A stretch of 64,000 bases of DNA, from contig NZ_JOAX01000002.1 in the NCBI RefSeq assembly GCF_000720485.1, positions 402,931 through 466,930 of the forward strand, read 5' to 3'. The stretch is from Streptomyces ochraceiscleroticus. Lineage in GTDB: Bacteria > Actinomycetota > Actinomycetes > Streptomycetales > Streptomycetaceae. How positions within the stretch are numbered: the first letter of the stretch is position 1; every line of letters starts with the position of its first letter. Shown piece by piece: positions 1 to 11,631 of the stretch. The position numbers were made by a program, and so were the translations under genes. The notes under the pieces were generated by a model. It was not told where the DNA came from, did no database searches, and worked only from the letters and a program-made list of their open reading frames with translations.

Positions 1-5
1 GGCGC

Positions 6-503
6 TCAGCCCGGAATGTTGTCGAACGGTGCCGTCAACTGCCGCAGCAGGCCCGCCAGTTCGCCGCGCTCCGCGCGGGACAGCTCCGCCAGGATCGCCC
101 GCTCCTGGGCGAGCAGCCCGGCCAGCGACTGATCGGCGCGGTCGCGCCCTTCCGCGGTGAGCCGGACGAGGACGCCGCGCCGGTCGCTGGGGTCGGGCAG
201 CCGCTCGACGAGGCCCTTCTTGGCGAGCCGGTCGATGCGGTTGGTCATCGTGCCGGAGGTGACCAGCGTCTGGGTGAGCAGCTGGCCGGGGGAGAGCTGG
301 TACGGGGAGCCCGCGCGGCGCAGCGCGGTGAGCACGTCGAACTCCCAGGGCTCCAGGCCGACCTCGGAGAAGGCCAGCCGCCGCGCGCGGTCGAGATGCC
401 GGGCGAGCCGGCTGATACGGCTGAGCACCTCGAGTGGTTCCACATCGAGGTCGGGGCGCTCGCGGCGCCATGCTGCGACCAGTCGGTCGACCTCGTCCTC
501 CAT
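6..503 (-). CDS. tamR: MarR-family regulator TamR
   Basis: This 165-aa protein has a MarR winged helix. The recognition region is around residues 65-105 (LVTSGTMTNRIDRLAKKGLVER) and is followed by the wing motif DPSDRRG. It is divergent from a trans-aconitate methyltransferase gene, with a perfect 14-bp palindrome at 539-552 between them. That is the arrangement known for S. coelicolor TamR, which binds citrate, aconitates and isocitrate and represses tam. The ATG at 503 is the only start that fits the divergent layout. Function is inferred from family and context. Confidence 0.85.
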   Translation of the reverse strand: MEDEVDRLVAAWRRERPDLDVEPLEVLSRISRLARHLDRARRLAFSEVGLEPWEFDVLTALRRAGSPYQLSPGQLLTQTLVTSGTMTNRIDRLAKKGLVERLPDPSDRRGVLVRLTAEGRDRADQSLAGLLAQERAILAELSRAERGELAGLLRQLTAPFDNIPG

Positions 504-538
504 GACGATCAGTGTAGTGGTTGTGTCGACATGAAGTC

Positions 539-552
539 TCTTGACGTCAAGA
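539..552. promoter_or_regulatory. Probable TamR operator
   Basis: TCTTGACGTCAAGA is a perfect 14-bp palindrome in the 132-bp divergent gap between tamR and tam. Just downstream lies an AT-rich patch (GATATATTTT, 551-560) that could hold the -10 of tam. MarR proteins usually bind 16-20 bp inverted repeats placed this way, so one site could repress both genes. Confidence 0.7.
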
Positions 553-635
553 TATATTTTGCTGGACGATTGGGCAGCGTCGGCAGGAGTTCAGGCCCTA
601 CCGGCCTTGGCCCGTACCAGCAGAGGGGTTCGACC

Positions 636-1460
636 ATGCACGACACGCACGTTGCGCCGACCTGGGACCCACAGCAGTACCTCCGCCACGCGACCCACCG
701 CACCCGCCCCTTCCTCGACCTGCTCGCCCGGATACCCGAGCTGCCCGCGCCCCGCCGCCCCCGCATCGCCGACCTGGGCTGCGGCCCCGGCAACGTCACC
801 GCCCTGCTGGCGGACCGCTGGCCCGACGCGCACATCACCGGCTTCGACAGCTCCGCCGACATGCTGGCCAGGGCCGAGTCCTACGCGGGTCCCACCCCCG
901 GCGGCGGCCGCCTGGACTTCGCCCCCGCCGACGCCGCGACGTGGATCCCCGACGAGCCCTTCGATCTCATCGTCTCCAACGCGGCACTGCAGTGGGTCCC
1001 CGGCCACGCCGACTCCTTCGCCCCCTGGATCGACTCCCTCGCCCCCGGCGGCACCCTCGCCTTCCAGGTCCCCGGCAACTTCACCTCCCCCAGCCACGCC
1101 CTCCTCGGCGAGCTGTGCGAGACCCCTCAGTGGCGCACCCGCCTCGGCGGCAAGGGCCGGCGCTTCGTGCACATCCTGCAGCCGGAGGAGTACCTCGAGC
1201 GGCTGGTCGACCTCGGCTGCGCGGCGGACGCCTGGGAGACCACGTACGTCCAGGTCCTGCAGGGCGAGGACCCGGTACTGGACTGGGTCAAGGGCACCGC
1301 GCTGCGCCCCGTCCTCACCGCCCTGGACGGCGACACCGAAGCCATGACGGAATTCCTCGACCAGTACCGTGACCTGCTGCGCAAGGCGTATCCGGCCGGC
1401 CCGCACGGCACGGTCTTCCCCTTCCGGCGGATCTTCGCCGTGGCCCGTAAGGAGATCTGA
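636..1460 (+). CDS. tam: Trans-aconitate 2-methyltransferase
   Basis: A 274-aa class I SAM-dependent methyltransferase. The SAM-binding motif is at about residues 44-52 (IADLGCGPG), an acidic residue follows at ITGFDSSADM, and motif IV is FDLIVSNAALQW. Tam methylates trans-aconitate, an inhibitor of aconitase formed spontaneously from cis-aconitate. The ATG at 636 is preceded by AGAGGGG. The frame stays open upstream, but those starts would run through the operator at 539-552. The VOC gene follows after 4 nt, so the two are probably co-transcribed. Confidence 0.85.
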   Translation: MHDTHVAPTWDPQQYLRHATHRTRPFLDLLARIPELPAPRRPRIADLGCGPGNVTALLADRWPDAHITGFDSSADMLARAESYAGPTPGGGRLDFAPADAATWIPDEPFDLIVSNAALQWVPGHADSFAPWIDSLAPGGTLAFQVPGNFTSPSHALLGELCETPQWRTRLGGKGRRFVHILQPEEYLERLVDLGCAADAWETTYVQVLQGEDPVLDWVKGTALRPVLTALDGDTEAMTEFLDQYRDLLRKAYPAGPHGTVFPFRRIFAVARKEI

Positions 1461-1464
1461 GCGG

Positions 1465-1827
1465 ATGATCACCGGCCTCGACCACGTCCAGCTCGCCGCG
1501 CCACCCGGAACGGAGGACGCGCTGTGCCGGTACTGCGAGGGCGCGCTGGGCATGGCCCGGGTGCCCAAGCCGCCCGCGCTTGCCGCTCGCGGAGGGTGCT
1601 GGTTCGAGGCCGGGACGGTCCGACTCCATCTCGGCGTCGATGACGCGTTCCGGCCATCGGCCAAGGCCCACCCTGGCCTCCGCGTCACCGATATCGATGC
1701 TCTCGCCGCCCGCCTCACCGCCCACGGCGCGGACGTCACCTGGGACGACGGCCTCCCGGGCCACCGCCGCTTCTACTCCCACGACCCCGTCGGCAACCGG
1801 CTGGAATTCCTCGAACCCCTGTCCTGA
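1465..1827 (+). CDS. VOC (glyoxalase/bleomycin-resistance fold) protein
   Basis: A 120-aa single-domain vicinal-oxygen-chelate protein. It has the N-terminal strand ITGLDHVQLAAPPG with a conserved His, and a C-terminal DPVGNRLEFLEP with a conserved Glu; these are the usual metal ligands. The start ATG is 4 nt after the tam stop, so it is in the tam operon. The substrate cannot be told from sequence. The family includes glyoxalases, dioxygenases and antibiotic-binding proteins. Confidence 0.75.
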   Translation: MITGLDHVQLAAPPGTEDALCRYCEGALGMARVPKPPALAARGGCWFEAGTVRLHLGVDDAFRPSAKAHPGLRVTDIDALAARLTAHGADVTWDDGLPGHRRFYSHDPVGNRLEFLEPLS

Positions 1828-1897
1828 CCCGGCGCGCACGGGGTCTCCTGCGCTGCTCACTCTTTCGGGTGAACTTTGGGGCGCGTGTGGCCAGAGG

Positions 1898-2584
1898 TCA
1901 CGCCTTCCGGTGGCCTATCAGCCGCGGTTTCGGCTCCAGCCCGTCCAGCCCGTGCCAGGCGAGGTTCACCAGATGCGCGGCGACTTCCGCTTTCTTCGGC
2001 TTGCGCACGTCCAGCCACCACTGGCCCGTCAGCGCCACCATCCCGACCAGCGCCTGCGCGTACAGCGGCGCCAGCTTCGGATCAAAGCCGCGGGCCTTGA
2101 ACTCCAGACCCAGGATGTCCTCGACCTGAGTGGCGATGTCGCTGATCAGCGACGCGAACGTACCCGTCGACTGCGCCACGGGGGAGTCCCGCACCAGGAT
2201 GCGGAAGCCGTCGGTGTAGGTCTCGATGTAGTCCAGCAGCGCGAACGCCGCCTGTTCCAGCAGCTCACGCGGGTGCCCCGCGGTCAGGGCACCCGTCACC
2301 ATGTCCAGCAGCTGCCGCATCTCCCGGTCCACGACGACCGCGTACAGCCCTTCCTTCCCGCCGAAGTGCTCGTACACCACCGGTTTGGACACCCCGGCCT
2401 TCGCCGCGATCTCCTCCACCGACGTGCCCTCGAAGCCGCGCTCGGCGAACACCGTGCGCCCGATGTCCAGCAGCTGCTCCCGGCGCTCCTTGCCCGTCAT
2501 GCGGACCCGCCGCGCACGCCGCGCGCCCGCACCGGAAGACGCCCTGTCCTTACTGCCACTCACGCTGCTGCCATCGATCGCCAC
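1898..2584 (-). CDS. TetR-family regulator, probably of the desaturase
   Basis: A 228-aa TetR protein. After a basic, low-complexity N-terminal stretch, the helix-turn-helix lies around residues 45-78 (AERGFEGTSVEEIAAKAGVSKPVVYEHFGGKEGLY). It sits 7 nt downstream of the desaturase gene on the same strand, so it is co-transcribed. It probably feeds back on the tandem site at 3624-3653. TetR regulators of membrane-lipid desaturation are known in several bacteria. The start is uncertain: GTG 2584 gives the longest form, but GTG 2563 is also possible. Confidence 0.8.
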   Translation of the reverse strand: MAIDGSSVSGSKDRASSGAGARRARRVRMTGKERREQLLDIGRTVFAERGFEGTSVEEIAAKAGVSKPVVYEHFGGKEGLYAVVVDREMRQLLDMVTGALTAGHPRELLEQAAFALLDYIETYTDGFRILVRDSPVAQSTGTFASLISDIATQVEDILGLEFKARGFDPKLAPLYAQALVGMVALTGQWWLDVRKPKKAEVAAHLVNLAWHGLDGLEPKPRLIGHRKA

Positions 2585-2591
2585 CCGTCAA

Positions 2592-3593
2592 TCATGCCGC
2601 CTGTGCGGCCTTGTCCTTGCGGCGGGAGCCGTTCTCCTGACGGCGGGAGTCGAGCCGGGAGGCGTTCGGCCAGCGCACGTCGTACGCCCACCTCAGCTGC
2701 TCGAACCAGCGGATCAGCCGGGCACTGGAATCGAGCTGCCCCTTCAGTACACCGTGCCGCGCACTGGTCGGGTCCGCGTGGTGCAGGTTGTGCCAGGACT
2801 CGCCGCAGGACAGGATCGCCAGCCACCACACGTTCCCGGAGCGGTCACGGGACTTGAAGGGGCGCTTGCCCACCGCGTGGCAGATGGAGTTGATCGACCA
2901 CGTGACGTGGTGCAGCAGCGCCACCCGCACCAGCGAGCCCCACAGGAACGCCGTGAAGGCGCCCCACCACGACATGGTCACCAGCCCGCCGATCAGCGGC
3001 GGGATCAGCAGCGACACGGACGTCCACAGGACGAACTGGCGGGAGATCCGGCGGATCGCCGGGTCCTTGATCAGATCCGGCGCGAACTTGTGCTGCGGCG
3101 TCTGCTCCTCATCGAACATCCATGCCATGTGCGCCCACCACAGGCCCTTCAGCAGGGCCGGCACGGTCTCGCCGTAACGCCACGGCGAATGCGGGTCACC
3201 CTCCGCATCGGAGAACTTGTGGTGCCGGCGGTGATCCGCCACCCACCGCACCAGCGGACCCTCCACCGCCAGCGACCCCATGATCGCCAGCGCGATCCGC
3301 AGCGGCCGCTTCGCCTTGAACGACCCGTGCGTGAAATAGCGGTGGAAACCGATCGTGATGCCGTGGCAGCCAATGAAGTACATCGCCACCAGCAGCCCCA
3401 GATCGAGCCAGCTCACGCCCCATCCCCAGGCCAGTGGCACCGCGGCCACCAGCGCCAGGAACGGCACGATGATGAACAGCAGCAGCGCGATCTGCTCCAC
3501 GGAACGTTTGCTGTCGCCGCCCAGTGTCGCGGGCGGCGGCGCACTCTCGGCGCTCTTCGGTGTTTTCTCGACGACTTCAGGGCCAGCGGTCAT
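2592..3593 (-). CDS. Acyl-CoA / fatty-acid delta-9 desaturase
   Basis: A 333-aa integral membrane desaturase with the three diagnostic His boxes: HRYFTH (residues 84-89), HRRHH (121-125) and HNLHH (268-272). Hydrophobic segments lie before and between them. These membrane di-iron enzymes introduce a cis double bond into saturated acyl chains and adjust membrane fluidity. The ATG at 3593 is preceded by GAGGGA. It heads an operon with the TetR gene and has a tandem operator-like repeat 31-60 nt upstream of its start. Confidence 0.87.
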   Translation of the reverse strand: MTAGPEVVEKTPKSAESAPPPATLGGDSKRSVEQIALLLFIIVPFLALVAAVPLAWGWGVSWLDLGLLVAMYFIGCHGITIGFHRYFTHGSFKAKRPLRIALAIMGSLAVEGPLVRWVADHRRHHKFSDAEGDPHSPWRYGETVPALLKGLWWAHMAWMFDEEQTPQHKFAPDLIKDPAIRRISRQFVLWTSVSLLIPPLIGGLVTMSWWGAFTAFLWGSLVRVALLHHVTWSINSICHAVGKRPFKSRDRSGNVWWLAILSCGESWHNLHHADPTSARHGVLKGQLDSSARLIRWFEQLRWAYDVRWPNASRLDSRRQENGSRRKDKAAQAA

Positions 3594-3623
3594 GTGTGTC
3601 CCTCGCTGGGGTCGGAGGCAAGG

Positions 3624-3653
3624 CTACGGTTCCGTAACCTACGGTCTCGTAAG
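3624..3653. promoter_or_regulatory. Tandem operator upstream of the desaturase
   Basis: Two near-identical 13-bp imperfect palindromes, TACGGTTCCGTAA (3625-3637) and TACGGTCTCGTAA (3640-3652), start 15 bp apart, about 1.5 helical turns. They lie immediately upstream of the desaturase start. Tandem dyads like this are typical of TetR dimers binding as a pair, so the co-transcribed TetR is the natural candidate. Confidence 0.65.
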
Positions 3654-3849
3654 TATGGCAGTGCGGCCACACCGTACAAGGGTGTGACCGGCCCGACAGC
3701 TCCTCTCACAGAGCGGACGGTATGACCGCCCGAAAAGCGGAGATCTATTCTTGAGGCGTCGGACAGCGCGGTCCGCAACCCGCCACCAGGGAGTGTCCAC
3801 AAGACACCCACCAGCCCAGACGTGCTCAACACTGCAAGGAGCCGCACCT

Positions 3850-6624
<2,775 letters not shown>

Positions 6625-6638
6625 CCTGCCGAACACAA

Positions 6639-6681
6639 CGAAAGGGCCGGGCACCGCTCTCCGCGGCGCCCGGCCCTTTCG
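6639..6681 (+). terminator. Terminator after ppc
   Basis: A perfect 14-bp stem (CGAAAGGGCCGGGC at 6639-6652 with its complement at 6668-6681) with a 15-nt loop begins 15 nt after the ppc stop. There is no long U tract, as is common in Streptomyces. It may work in both directions between the convergent genes. Confidence 0.8.
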
Positions 6682-6712
6682 GCTGGATCAGAGGTTCGAC
6701 CGGCTCACGGCG

Positions 6713-7234
6713 TCACAGCGTGAAGAACGCCGCCACCAGCAACGCGGCCCCCGCAAGACCCACGCCCCACGCCGTCCGCCGCATACGCAGCCCCCCGGCC
6801 ACCACCAGCGAAGCCAAAAGCATCGCACCGCCCAGCGGCGCCCACGCGTACAGAATGCCGCCCGGACCCGTACGCACCGCACGATCCGAAGCGGGCTCCA
6901 CCGTCACCTCGACGAGCTGCCCCTTCTCCGGGGCCGCCGCCTCCGCGAGCACCACCTTCGCCCGCCGCTCCCCGTCCCCGCCCGTCGGCACGTACGGACC
7001 CCAGCAGCGCTCCTCACCGCACGACGCCACCGTCATCGTGCCGCGCTCCTTCGCCTGCACCAGCATCGCGTACTGCGCCGTACCCCACGACGTCCACGCA
7101 CCGGCCACCAGCAACAGCAACGCGAGCAGCGTCATCAGCAGGTTCTTCAGGACGAGCAGCAGCCCGAAGGCGCTCTCGCCCGCCCGCTTGGTACGGCTGC
7201 GCTTCTTGGAACCTGTCGTACCTGTCCTGGACAT
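6713..7234 (-). CDS. Small two-span membrane protein, unknown function
   Basis: A 173-aa protein I do not recognise. It has a basic N-terminus (SKKRSRTKR), a hydrophobic helix at about residues 22-46, an extracytoplasmic region of roughly 70 residues with two Cys (SCGEERCWG) that could form a disulfide, and two hydrophobic segments near the C-terminus (about 125-173). It lies downstream of pth on the same strand with an 81-nt gap and may be read through from it. Confidence 0.6.
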   Translation of the reverse strand: MSRTGTTGSKKRSRTKRAGESAFGLLLVLKNLLMTLLALLLLVAGAWTSWGTAQYAMLVQAKERGTMTVASCGEERCWGPYVPTGGDGERRAKVVLAEAAAPEKGQLVEVTVEPASDRAVRTGPGGILYAWAPLGGAMLLASLVVAGGLRMRRTAWGVGLAGAALLVAAFFTL

Positions 7235-7315
7235 GGCGGCGATCCTTGGCCATCGAGGTACGCCCGGTCAACTCGATCAGAACGCTTCGTCAGACGTCGT
7301 CCCGCGCTGTCCCGC

Positions 7316-7909
7316 TCAGGAGTTGTAGGCGGATTGCGCCCGTTCCAACCCCTCTGTGACCAGCGCCTCCACCGCATCCGCCGCCCGGTCCACGAAGTAG
7401 TCCAGCTCCTTGCGCTCCGCCGACGAGAAGTCCTTCAGCACGAAGTCCGCCACCTGCATCCGCCCCGGCGGCCGCCCGATCCCGAACCGCACCCGGTGGT
7501 ACTCGGCACCCAGCGACTTCGTCATCGACTTCAGCCCGTTGTGACCGTTGTCCCCACCGCCCAGCTTCAGCCGCAGTGCCCCGTAATCGATGTCCAGCTC
7601 ATCGTGGACCGCCACGATGCGCTCCAACGGCACCTTGTAGAAATCCCGCAGCGCCGTCACCGGACCACCCGACAGGTTCATGTACGACGACGGCTTCGCC
7701 ACCACCACCCGCCGACTCCCCGGCCCCGGAGGACCGATCCGGCCCTCCACCACCTGCGCCCGCGCCTTGTGCGCCTTGAACCGGCCGCCCATCCGCTCCG
7801 CCAGCAGATCGGCCACCATGAACCCCACATTGTGGCGATTGGCGGCGTACTCGGGACCGGGATTCCCCAGCCCCACCACCAGCCACGGGCTCGCCGATTC
7901 CTCACTCAC
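7316..7909 (-). CDS. pth: Peptidyl-tRNA hydrolase
   Basis: A 197-aa Pth that releases tRNA from stalled peptidyl-tRNA. It has the N-terminal [20 protein letters not shown] with catalytic His26, then HDELD and [15 protein letters not shown] at 7909 has GGAG about 9 nt upstream and gives the expected length. Longer in-frame starts would run into the hairpin after rplY. The gene lies in the block glmU-prs-rplY-pth on the minus strand. Confidence 0.93.
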   Translation of the reverse strand: MSEESASPWLVVGLGNPGPEYAANRHNVGFMVADLLAERMGGRFKAHKARAQVVEGRIGPPGPGSRRVVVAKPSSYMNLSGGPVTALRDFYKVPLERIVAVHDELDIDYGALRLKLGGGDNGHNGLKSMTKSLGAEYHRVRFGIGRPPGRMQVADFVLKDFSSAERKELDYFVDRAADAVEALVTEGLERAQSAYNS

Positions 7910-7943
7910 CGCTGCACTCCTGCACGTAAGAAACAGTACGTAG

Positions 7944-7984
7944 AAAAGCCGCCGCCCCGCTCGCAACGAACGGGACGGCGGCGG
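7944..7984 (-). terminator. Terminator after rplY
   Basis: A GC-rich stem (GCCGCCGCCCCG pairing with CGGGACGGCGGC) lies in the 128-nt gap after rplY. On the minus strand it is followed by CTTTTC, giving an intrinsic terminator or attenuator before pth. Confidence 0.65.
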
Positions 7985-8037
7985 AAAAACCGGTGACGGA
8001 AACCGCCCGAAGGCGACCGTCAGAGGCGGTCCGAGGC

Positions 8038-8631
8038 TCAGGCCTCGGCGCCCTCCTCGGCCTCGCCCTCGCCCTCAGCGGCGGCCTCGGCCTGCGCGGC
8101 CACGACCTGCAGGACGATCGCGTCGTCCTCGACACCCAGGGAGACACCGGCCGGCAGCTTGATGTCCTTGGCCAGCACCGACTGACCGGCGTCCAGACCC
8201 GAGATGTCGGCGGTGACCGACTCGGGGATGTGGGTGGCCTCGGCCTCGACCGGCAGGGTGTTCAGCACGTGCTCGAGCAGGTTGCCACCCGGGGCCAGCT
8301 CACCCTCGGTGTGGATCGCCAGCTCGACGGAGACCTTCTCGCCCTGGCGGACCAGCAGCAGGTCGACGTGCTCGATGATGCCCAGGCGGATCGTGGCGCG
8401 CTGCACGGCCTTCGGGATCACCAGCTCGCGCTTGCCCTCGATGTCCAGGCTGATCAGAACGTTCGAGTTCTTCAGCGCCATCAGGGTGTCGTGGTGCGGC
8501 AGCGCCACGTGACGCGGCTCCGCGCCGTGACCGTAAATGACCGCGGGAACCTTGTCCTCGCGACGCAGACGGCGGGCGCTGCCCTTGCCGAACTCGGTAC
8601 GCAGCTCGGCGGAAATCTTGACCTCGGCCAT
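8038..8631 (-). CDS. rplY: 50S ribosomal protein L25 (general stress protein Ctc form)
   Basis: A 197-aa long-form L25 (TL5/Ctc type). The N-terminal 5S rRNA-binding beta-barrel starts [24 protein letters not shown] with VPAVIYGHG, followed by a beta-rich second domain and an acidic Glu/Ala tail (about residues 180-197). It binds 5S rRNA in the central protuberance. ATG 8631 is used because the conserved N-terminus begins there; GAGG lies upstream. It follows prs on the same strand, with a terminator-like hairpin between them. Confidence 0.93.
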   Translation of the reverse strand: MAEVKISAELRTEFGKGSARRLRREDKVPAVIYGHGAEPRHVALPHHDTLMALKNSNVLISLDIEGKRELVIPKAVQRATIRLGIIEHVDLLLVRQGEKVSVELAIHTEGELAPGGNLLEHVLNTLPVEAEATHIPESVTADISGLDAGQSVLAKDIKLPAGVSLGVEDDAIVLQVVAAQAEAAAEGEGEAEEGAEA

Positions 8632-8729
8632 GATGCACTCCTCGTAGTACTTCTCAACGGATCTGACGGCCGTCACCCGGCCCACGACAGACCTGCTACG
8701 AAGAGCGCGTCGATAACGGACAGCCGTAC

Positions 8730-8785
8730 AAAAAAGTACGGCCTCCCTCGCCGAGCAACTCCGTGAGTCTACCCGGCGGGGAGGC
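8730..8785 (-). terminator. Terminator/attenuator between prs and rplY
   Basis: Read on the minus strand, a GC-rich hairpin (GCCTCCCCGCCG pairing with CGGCGAGGGAGGC) is followed 4 nt later by six U residues, a canonical intrinsic terminator. The U tract is itself the loop of a second small hairpin (GCCGTAC at 8723-8729 with GTACGGC at 8736-8742). It lies 62 nt after prs and about 100 nt before rplY, so rplY probably has its own promoter or depends on read-through. Confidence 0.75.
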
Positions 8786-8846
8786 CGCCTCGAAAATCGA
8801 TCTACAGAAGCTCCCGAGCGGAGCCCCGGCTAAGCAGGAAATCAGC

Positions 8847-9821
8847 TCACTGCTCCTCGAACAGGCTCGTCACCGAGCCGTCCTCGAAGACCTCACGGAT
8901 CGCACGCGCGATCGTCGGGGCCATCGACAGCACCGTGATCTTGTCCAGCTCCAGCTCACCCGGCGTCGGCAGCGTGTTCGTGAACACGAACTCGCTCACC
9001 TTCGAATTCTTCAGCCGGTCGGCCGCCGGGCCGGACAGAATGCCGTGCGTGGCGGTGACGATGACGTCCGCCGCACCGTTCGCGAACAGCGCGTCAGCGG
9101 CCGCACAGATCGTGCCGCCGGTGTCCACCATGTCGTCGACCAGGACACAGACGCGGTCCTTCACGTCACCGACGACCTCGTGGACCGTGACCTGGTTCGC
9201 CACGTCCTTGTCACGCCGCTTGTGCACGATCGCCAGCGGCGCGTCCAGCCGGTCGCACCAGCGGTCGGCGACGCGCACGCGGCCAGCGTCCGGAGAGACG
9301 ACGGTGAGCTTGTCGCGGTCGACCTTCGCGCCCACATAGTCCGCGAGGACCGGCAGCGCGAACAGATGGTCCACCGGGCCGTCGAAGAAGCCCTGGATCT
9401 GGTCCGTGTGCAGATCCACCGTGACGATGCGGTCCGCACCCGCCGTCTTCAGCAGATCCGCCACCAGACGCGCCGAGATCGGCTCACGGCCGCGGTGCTT
9501 CTTGTCCTGACGGGCGTACCCGTACGAGGGGATGACCACGGTGATGCTCCGCGCCGAGGCACGCTTGAGAGCATCAATCATGATCAGCTGCTCCATGATC
9601 CACTTATTGATGGGAGCCGTGTGGCTCTGCATCAAAAAGCAGTCCGCACCACGCGCCGACTCCTGATAACGGATATAGATCTCACCGTTCGCGAAGTCGA
9701 AAGCCTTCGTCGGGACCAGGCTGACACCCAGCTGGTGAGCAACCTCCTCCGCCAGCTCGGGGTGGGCGCGGCCGGAGAAGAGCATCAGCTTCTTCTCGCC
9801 GGTCGTCTTGATCCCGGTCAC
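8847..9821 (-). CDS. prs: Ribose-phosphate pyrophosphokinase (PRPP synthetase)
   Basis: A 324-aa enzyme that makes PRPP from ribose-5-phosphate and ATP. It shows the N-terminal KLMLFSGRAHPELAEEVA, an ATP-binding KKHRGREPISARLVAD, and the PRPP-binding loop VCVLVDDMVDTGGTICAAADA. GTG at 9821 is preceded by AAGGAG at 8-nt spacing; upstream in-frame codons lack this. glmU is 106 nt upstream on the same strand, the usual glmU-prs pairing. Confidence 0.95.
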   Translation of the reverse strand: MTGIKTTGEKKLMLFSGRAHPELAEEVAHQLGVSLVPTKAFDFANGEIYIRYQESARGADCFLMQSHTAPINKWIMEQLIMIDALKRASARSITVVIPSYGYARQDKKHRGREPISARLVADLLKTAGADRIVTVDLHTDQIQGFFDGPVDHLFALPVLADYVGAKVDRDKLTVVSPDAGRVRVADRWCDRLDAPLAIVHKRRDKDVANQVTVHEVVGDVKDRVCVLVDDMVDTGGTICAAADALFANGAADVIVTATHGILSGPAADRLKNSKVSEFVFTNTLPTPGELELDKITVLSMAPTIARAIREVFEDGSVTSLFEEQ

Positions 9822-9927
9822 AGCAAATCTCCTTGCCAAGCTCTCAAACATGAGGGCGCTTTGCCTGCGCCGACCACGTTGCGTGCGCTTATCACGGTAC
9901 GCCCCGCACGGCGCACCCGTTGCCCGG

Positions 9928-11409
9928 TCACTGCTCGCCCTCACTCTTCTGACGAGCAGCCGAAGCGGCCTGCGCGGCGGCGCTTCCCGGTCGCTTGCGA
10001 GCGACCCAGCCCTCGATATTCCGCTGCTGACCACGCGCGACAGCCAGCGAACCCGGGGGCACATCCTTGGTGATCACGGAGCCCGCCGCGGTGTACGCGC
10101 CGTCCCCGACCGTGACAGGAGCCACAAACATGTTGTCCGACCCCGTCTTGCAGTGAGACCCCACCGTCGTGTGGTGCTTCGCCTCACCGTCATAGTTCAC
10201 AAAGACGCTCGCAGCACCGATGTTGGTGTACTCACCAATGGTCGCATCCCCCACATACGACAGATGCGGCACCTTCGTGCCCTCACCGATCGAAGCGTTC
10301 TTCATCTCCACGTACGTGCCGGCCTTCGCCTTCGGCCCCAGCTCCGTACCCGGCCGCAGATACGCATACGGACCCACACTCGCCCCCGGCCCGACCTTCG
10401 CACCGTCCGCCACCGTGAAAGACACCACAGCGCCCTCACCGACCACCGTGTCCGCCAGCCGCGACTGCGGCCCCACCTCCGCGAACGACGCCACATGCGT
10501 GTCACCCAGCAACTGCGTACCCGGATGCACCACCGCATCCGGCTCGAACGTCACCGTGGCGTCCACCCACGTCGTCGCCGGATCCACGACCGTCACACCG
10601 CTGAGCATGGCCGCTTCCAGCAGCCGGTCGTTCAGCAGCCGGCGCGCCTCCGCCAACTGCACACGGTTGTTGATCCCCAGAATCTCCCGGTGATCGGCCG
10701 CCACCGCCGCACCCACTCGGTGCCCGGCCTCCCGCACGATCCCCAGCACATCCGTGAGGTACTCCTCACCCTGGCTGTTGTCCGTCCGCACCTTGCCCAG
10801 GGCCTCGATCAGCAGCCGCGCGTCGAACGCGAACACGCCGCTGTTGATCTCCCGGATCGCACGCTGCGCGTCGCTGGCGTCCTTGTGCTCCACGATCGCG
10901 GTGACCGCGCCGGTCGCCTCGTCCCGCACGATCCGGCCGTACCCGGTCGCGTCCGGCACCTCGGCCGACAGCACGGTGACGGCGTTGCCGTCGGCGGCGT
11001 GCGTCTCGGAAAGCTTCTTGAGGGTCTCCCCGGTCAGCAGCGGCGTGTCGCCGCACACGACGACCACGGTGCCGTCCAGCTCGACACCCGGCGCGCCGGC
11101 CTCGCCGGAGCCCCCGGAGGTCAGCTCTTCCAGCCCCATACGGACGGCGTGCCCGGTGCCGTTCTGCTCGTGCTGCACCGCCGTGCGGACGCCCGCGTCG
11201 ATCTCGCCGAGATGCGCGGTCACCTGCTCGCGGGCGTGGCCCACGACCACGACGAGGTGTTCGGGGTCCAGCTCACGGGAGGCGGCGACGACGTGGCCGA
11301 CGAGGGAGCGGCCGCAGATCGCGTGCAGGACCTTCGGGGTCGCCGACTTCATGCGGGTGCCCTCACCCGCTGCGAGAACGACGACGGCTGCCGGGCGGTT
11401 GGCGCTCAC
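9928..11409 (-). CDS. glmU: Bifunctional N-acetylglucosamine-1-P uridyltransferase / glucosamine-1-P acetyltransferase
   Basis: A 493-aa GlmU that makes UDP-GlcNAc for peptidoglycan. The N-terminal nucleotidyltransferase (about 1-240) has VVVLAAGEGTRMKSATPKVLH and GDTPLL. The C-terminal left-handed beta-helix (about 260-460) has hexapeptide repeats and YLRPGTELGPKAKAGTYVEMKN. The C-terminal tail after about 465 is Ala/Lys-rich and looks disordered. ATG 11409 fits the conserved start. Confidence 0.95.
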   Translation of the reverse strand: MSANRPAAVVVLAAGEGTRMKSATPKVLHAICGRSLVGHVVAASRELDPEHLVVVVGHAREQVTAHLGEIDAGVRTAVQHEQNGTGHAVRMGLEELTSGGSGEAGAPGVELDGTVVVVCGDTPLLTGETLKKLSETHAADGNAVTVLSAEVPDATGYGRIVRDEATGAVTAIVEHKDASDAQRAIREINSGVFAFDARLLIEALGKVRTDNSQGEEYLTDVLGIVREAGHRVGAAVAADHREILGINNRVQLAEARRLLNDRLLEAAMLSGVTVVDPATTWVDATVTFEPDAVVHPGTQLLGDTHVASFAEVGPQSRLADTVVGEGAVVSFTVADGAKVGPGASVGPYAYLRPGTELGPKAKAGTYVEMKNASIGEGTKVPHLSYVGDATIGEYTNIGAASVFVNYDGEAKHHTTVGSHCKTGSDNMFVAPVTVGDGAYTAAGSVITKDVPPGSLAVARGQQRNIEGWVARKRPGSAAAQAASAARQKSEGEQ

Positions 11410-11530
11410 GGGGATGCCCTTCGGCTTCTTGGCTACTTCGGGTGGTGGACACCCGAAGGATACCGGTGCGTATTGCAGCCGAAACGCGGACGGGTCCCGA
11501 CGATGCCGTCAGGACCCGAACTGAGCATTG

Positions 11531-11602
11531 CTCCCCTGCGAGGACTCGAACCTCGAACGATCGGACCAAAACCGACTGTGTTGCCTATTACACCACAGGG
11601 GA
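11531..11602 (-). tRNA. tRNA-Gln (anticodon UUG)
   Basis: A 72-nt cloverleaf: acceptor TCCCCTG/CAGGGGA, D-arm GTGT/ACAC, anticodon loop TTTTGGT giving UUG, T-arm GAGG-TTCGAGT-CCTC, discriminator G. CCA is not encoded. It lies 29 nt downstream of the HTH/LAGLIDADG-like gene and 121 nt upstream of glmU on the same strand. Confidence 0.95.
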
Positions 11603-11631
11603 GTGTAAAAGCGTCCAAACCGGACACCTCG

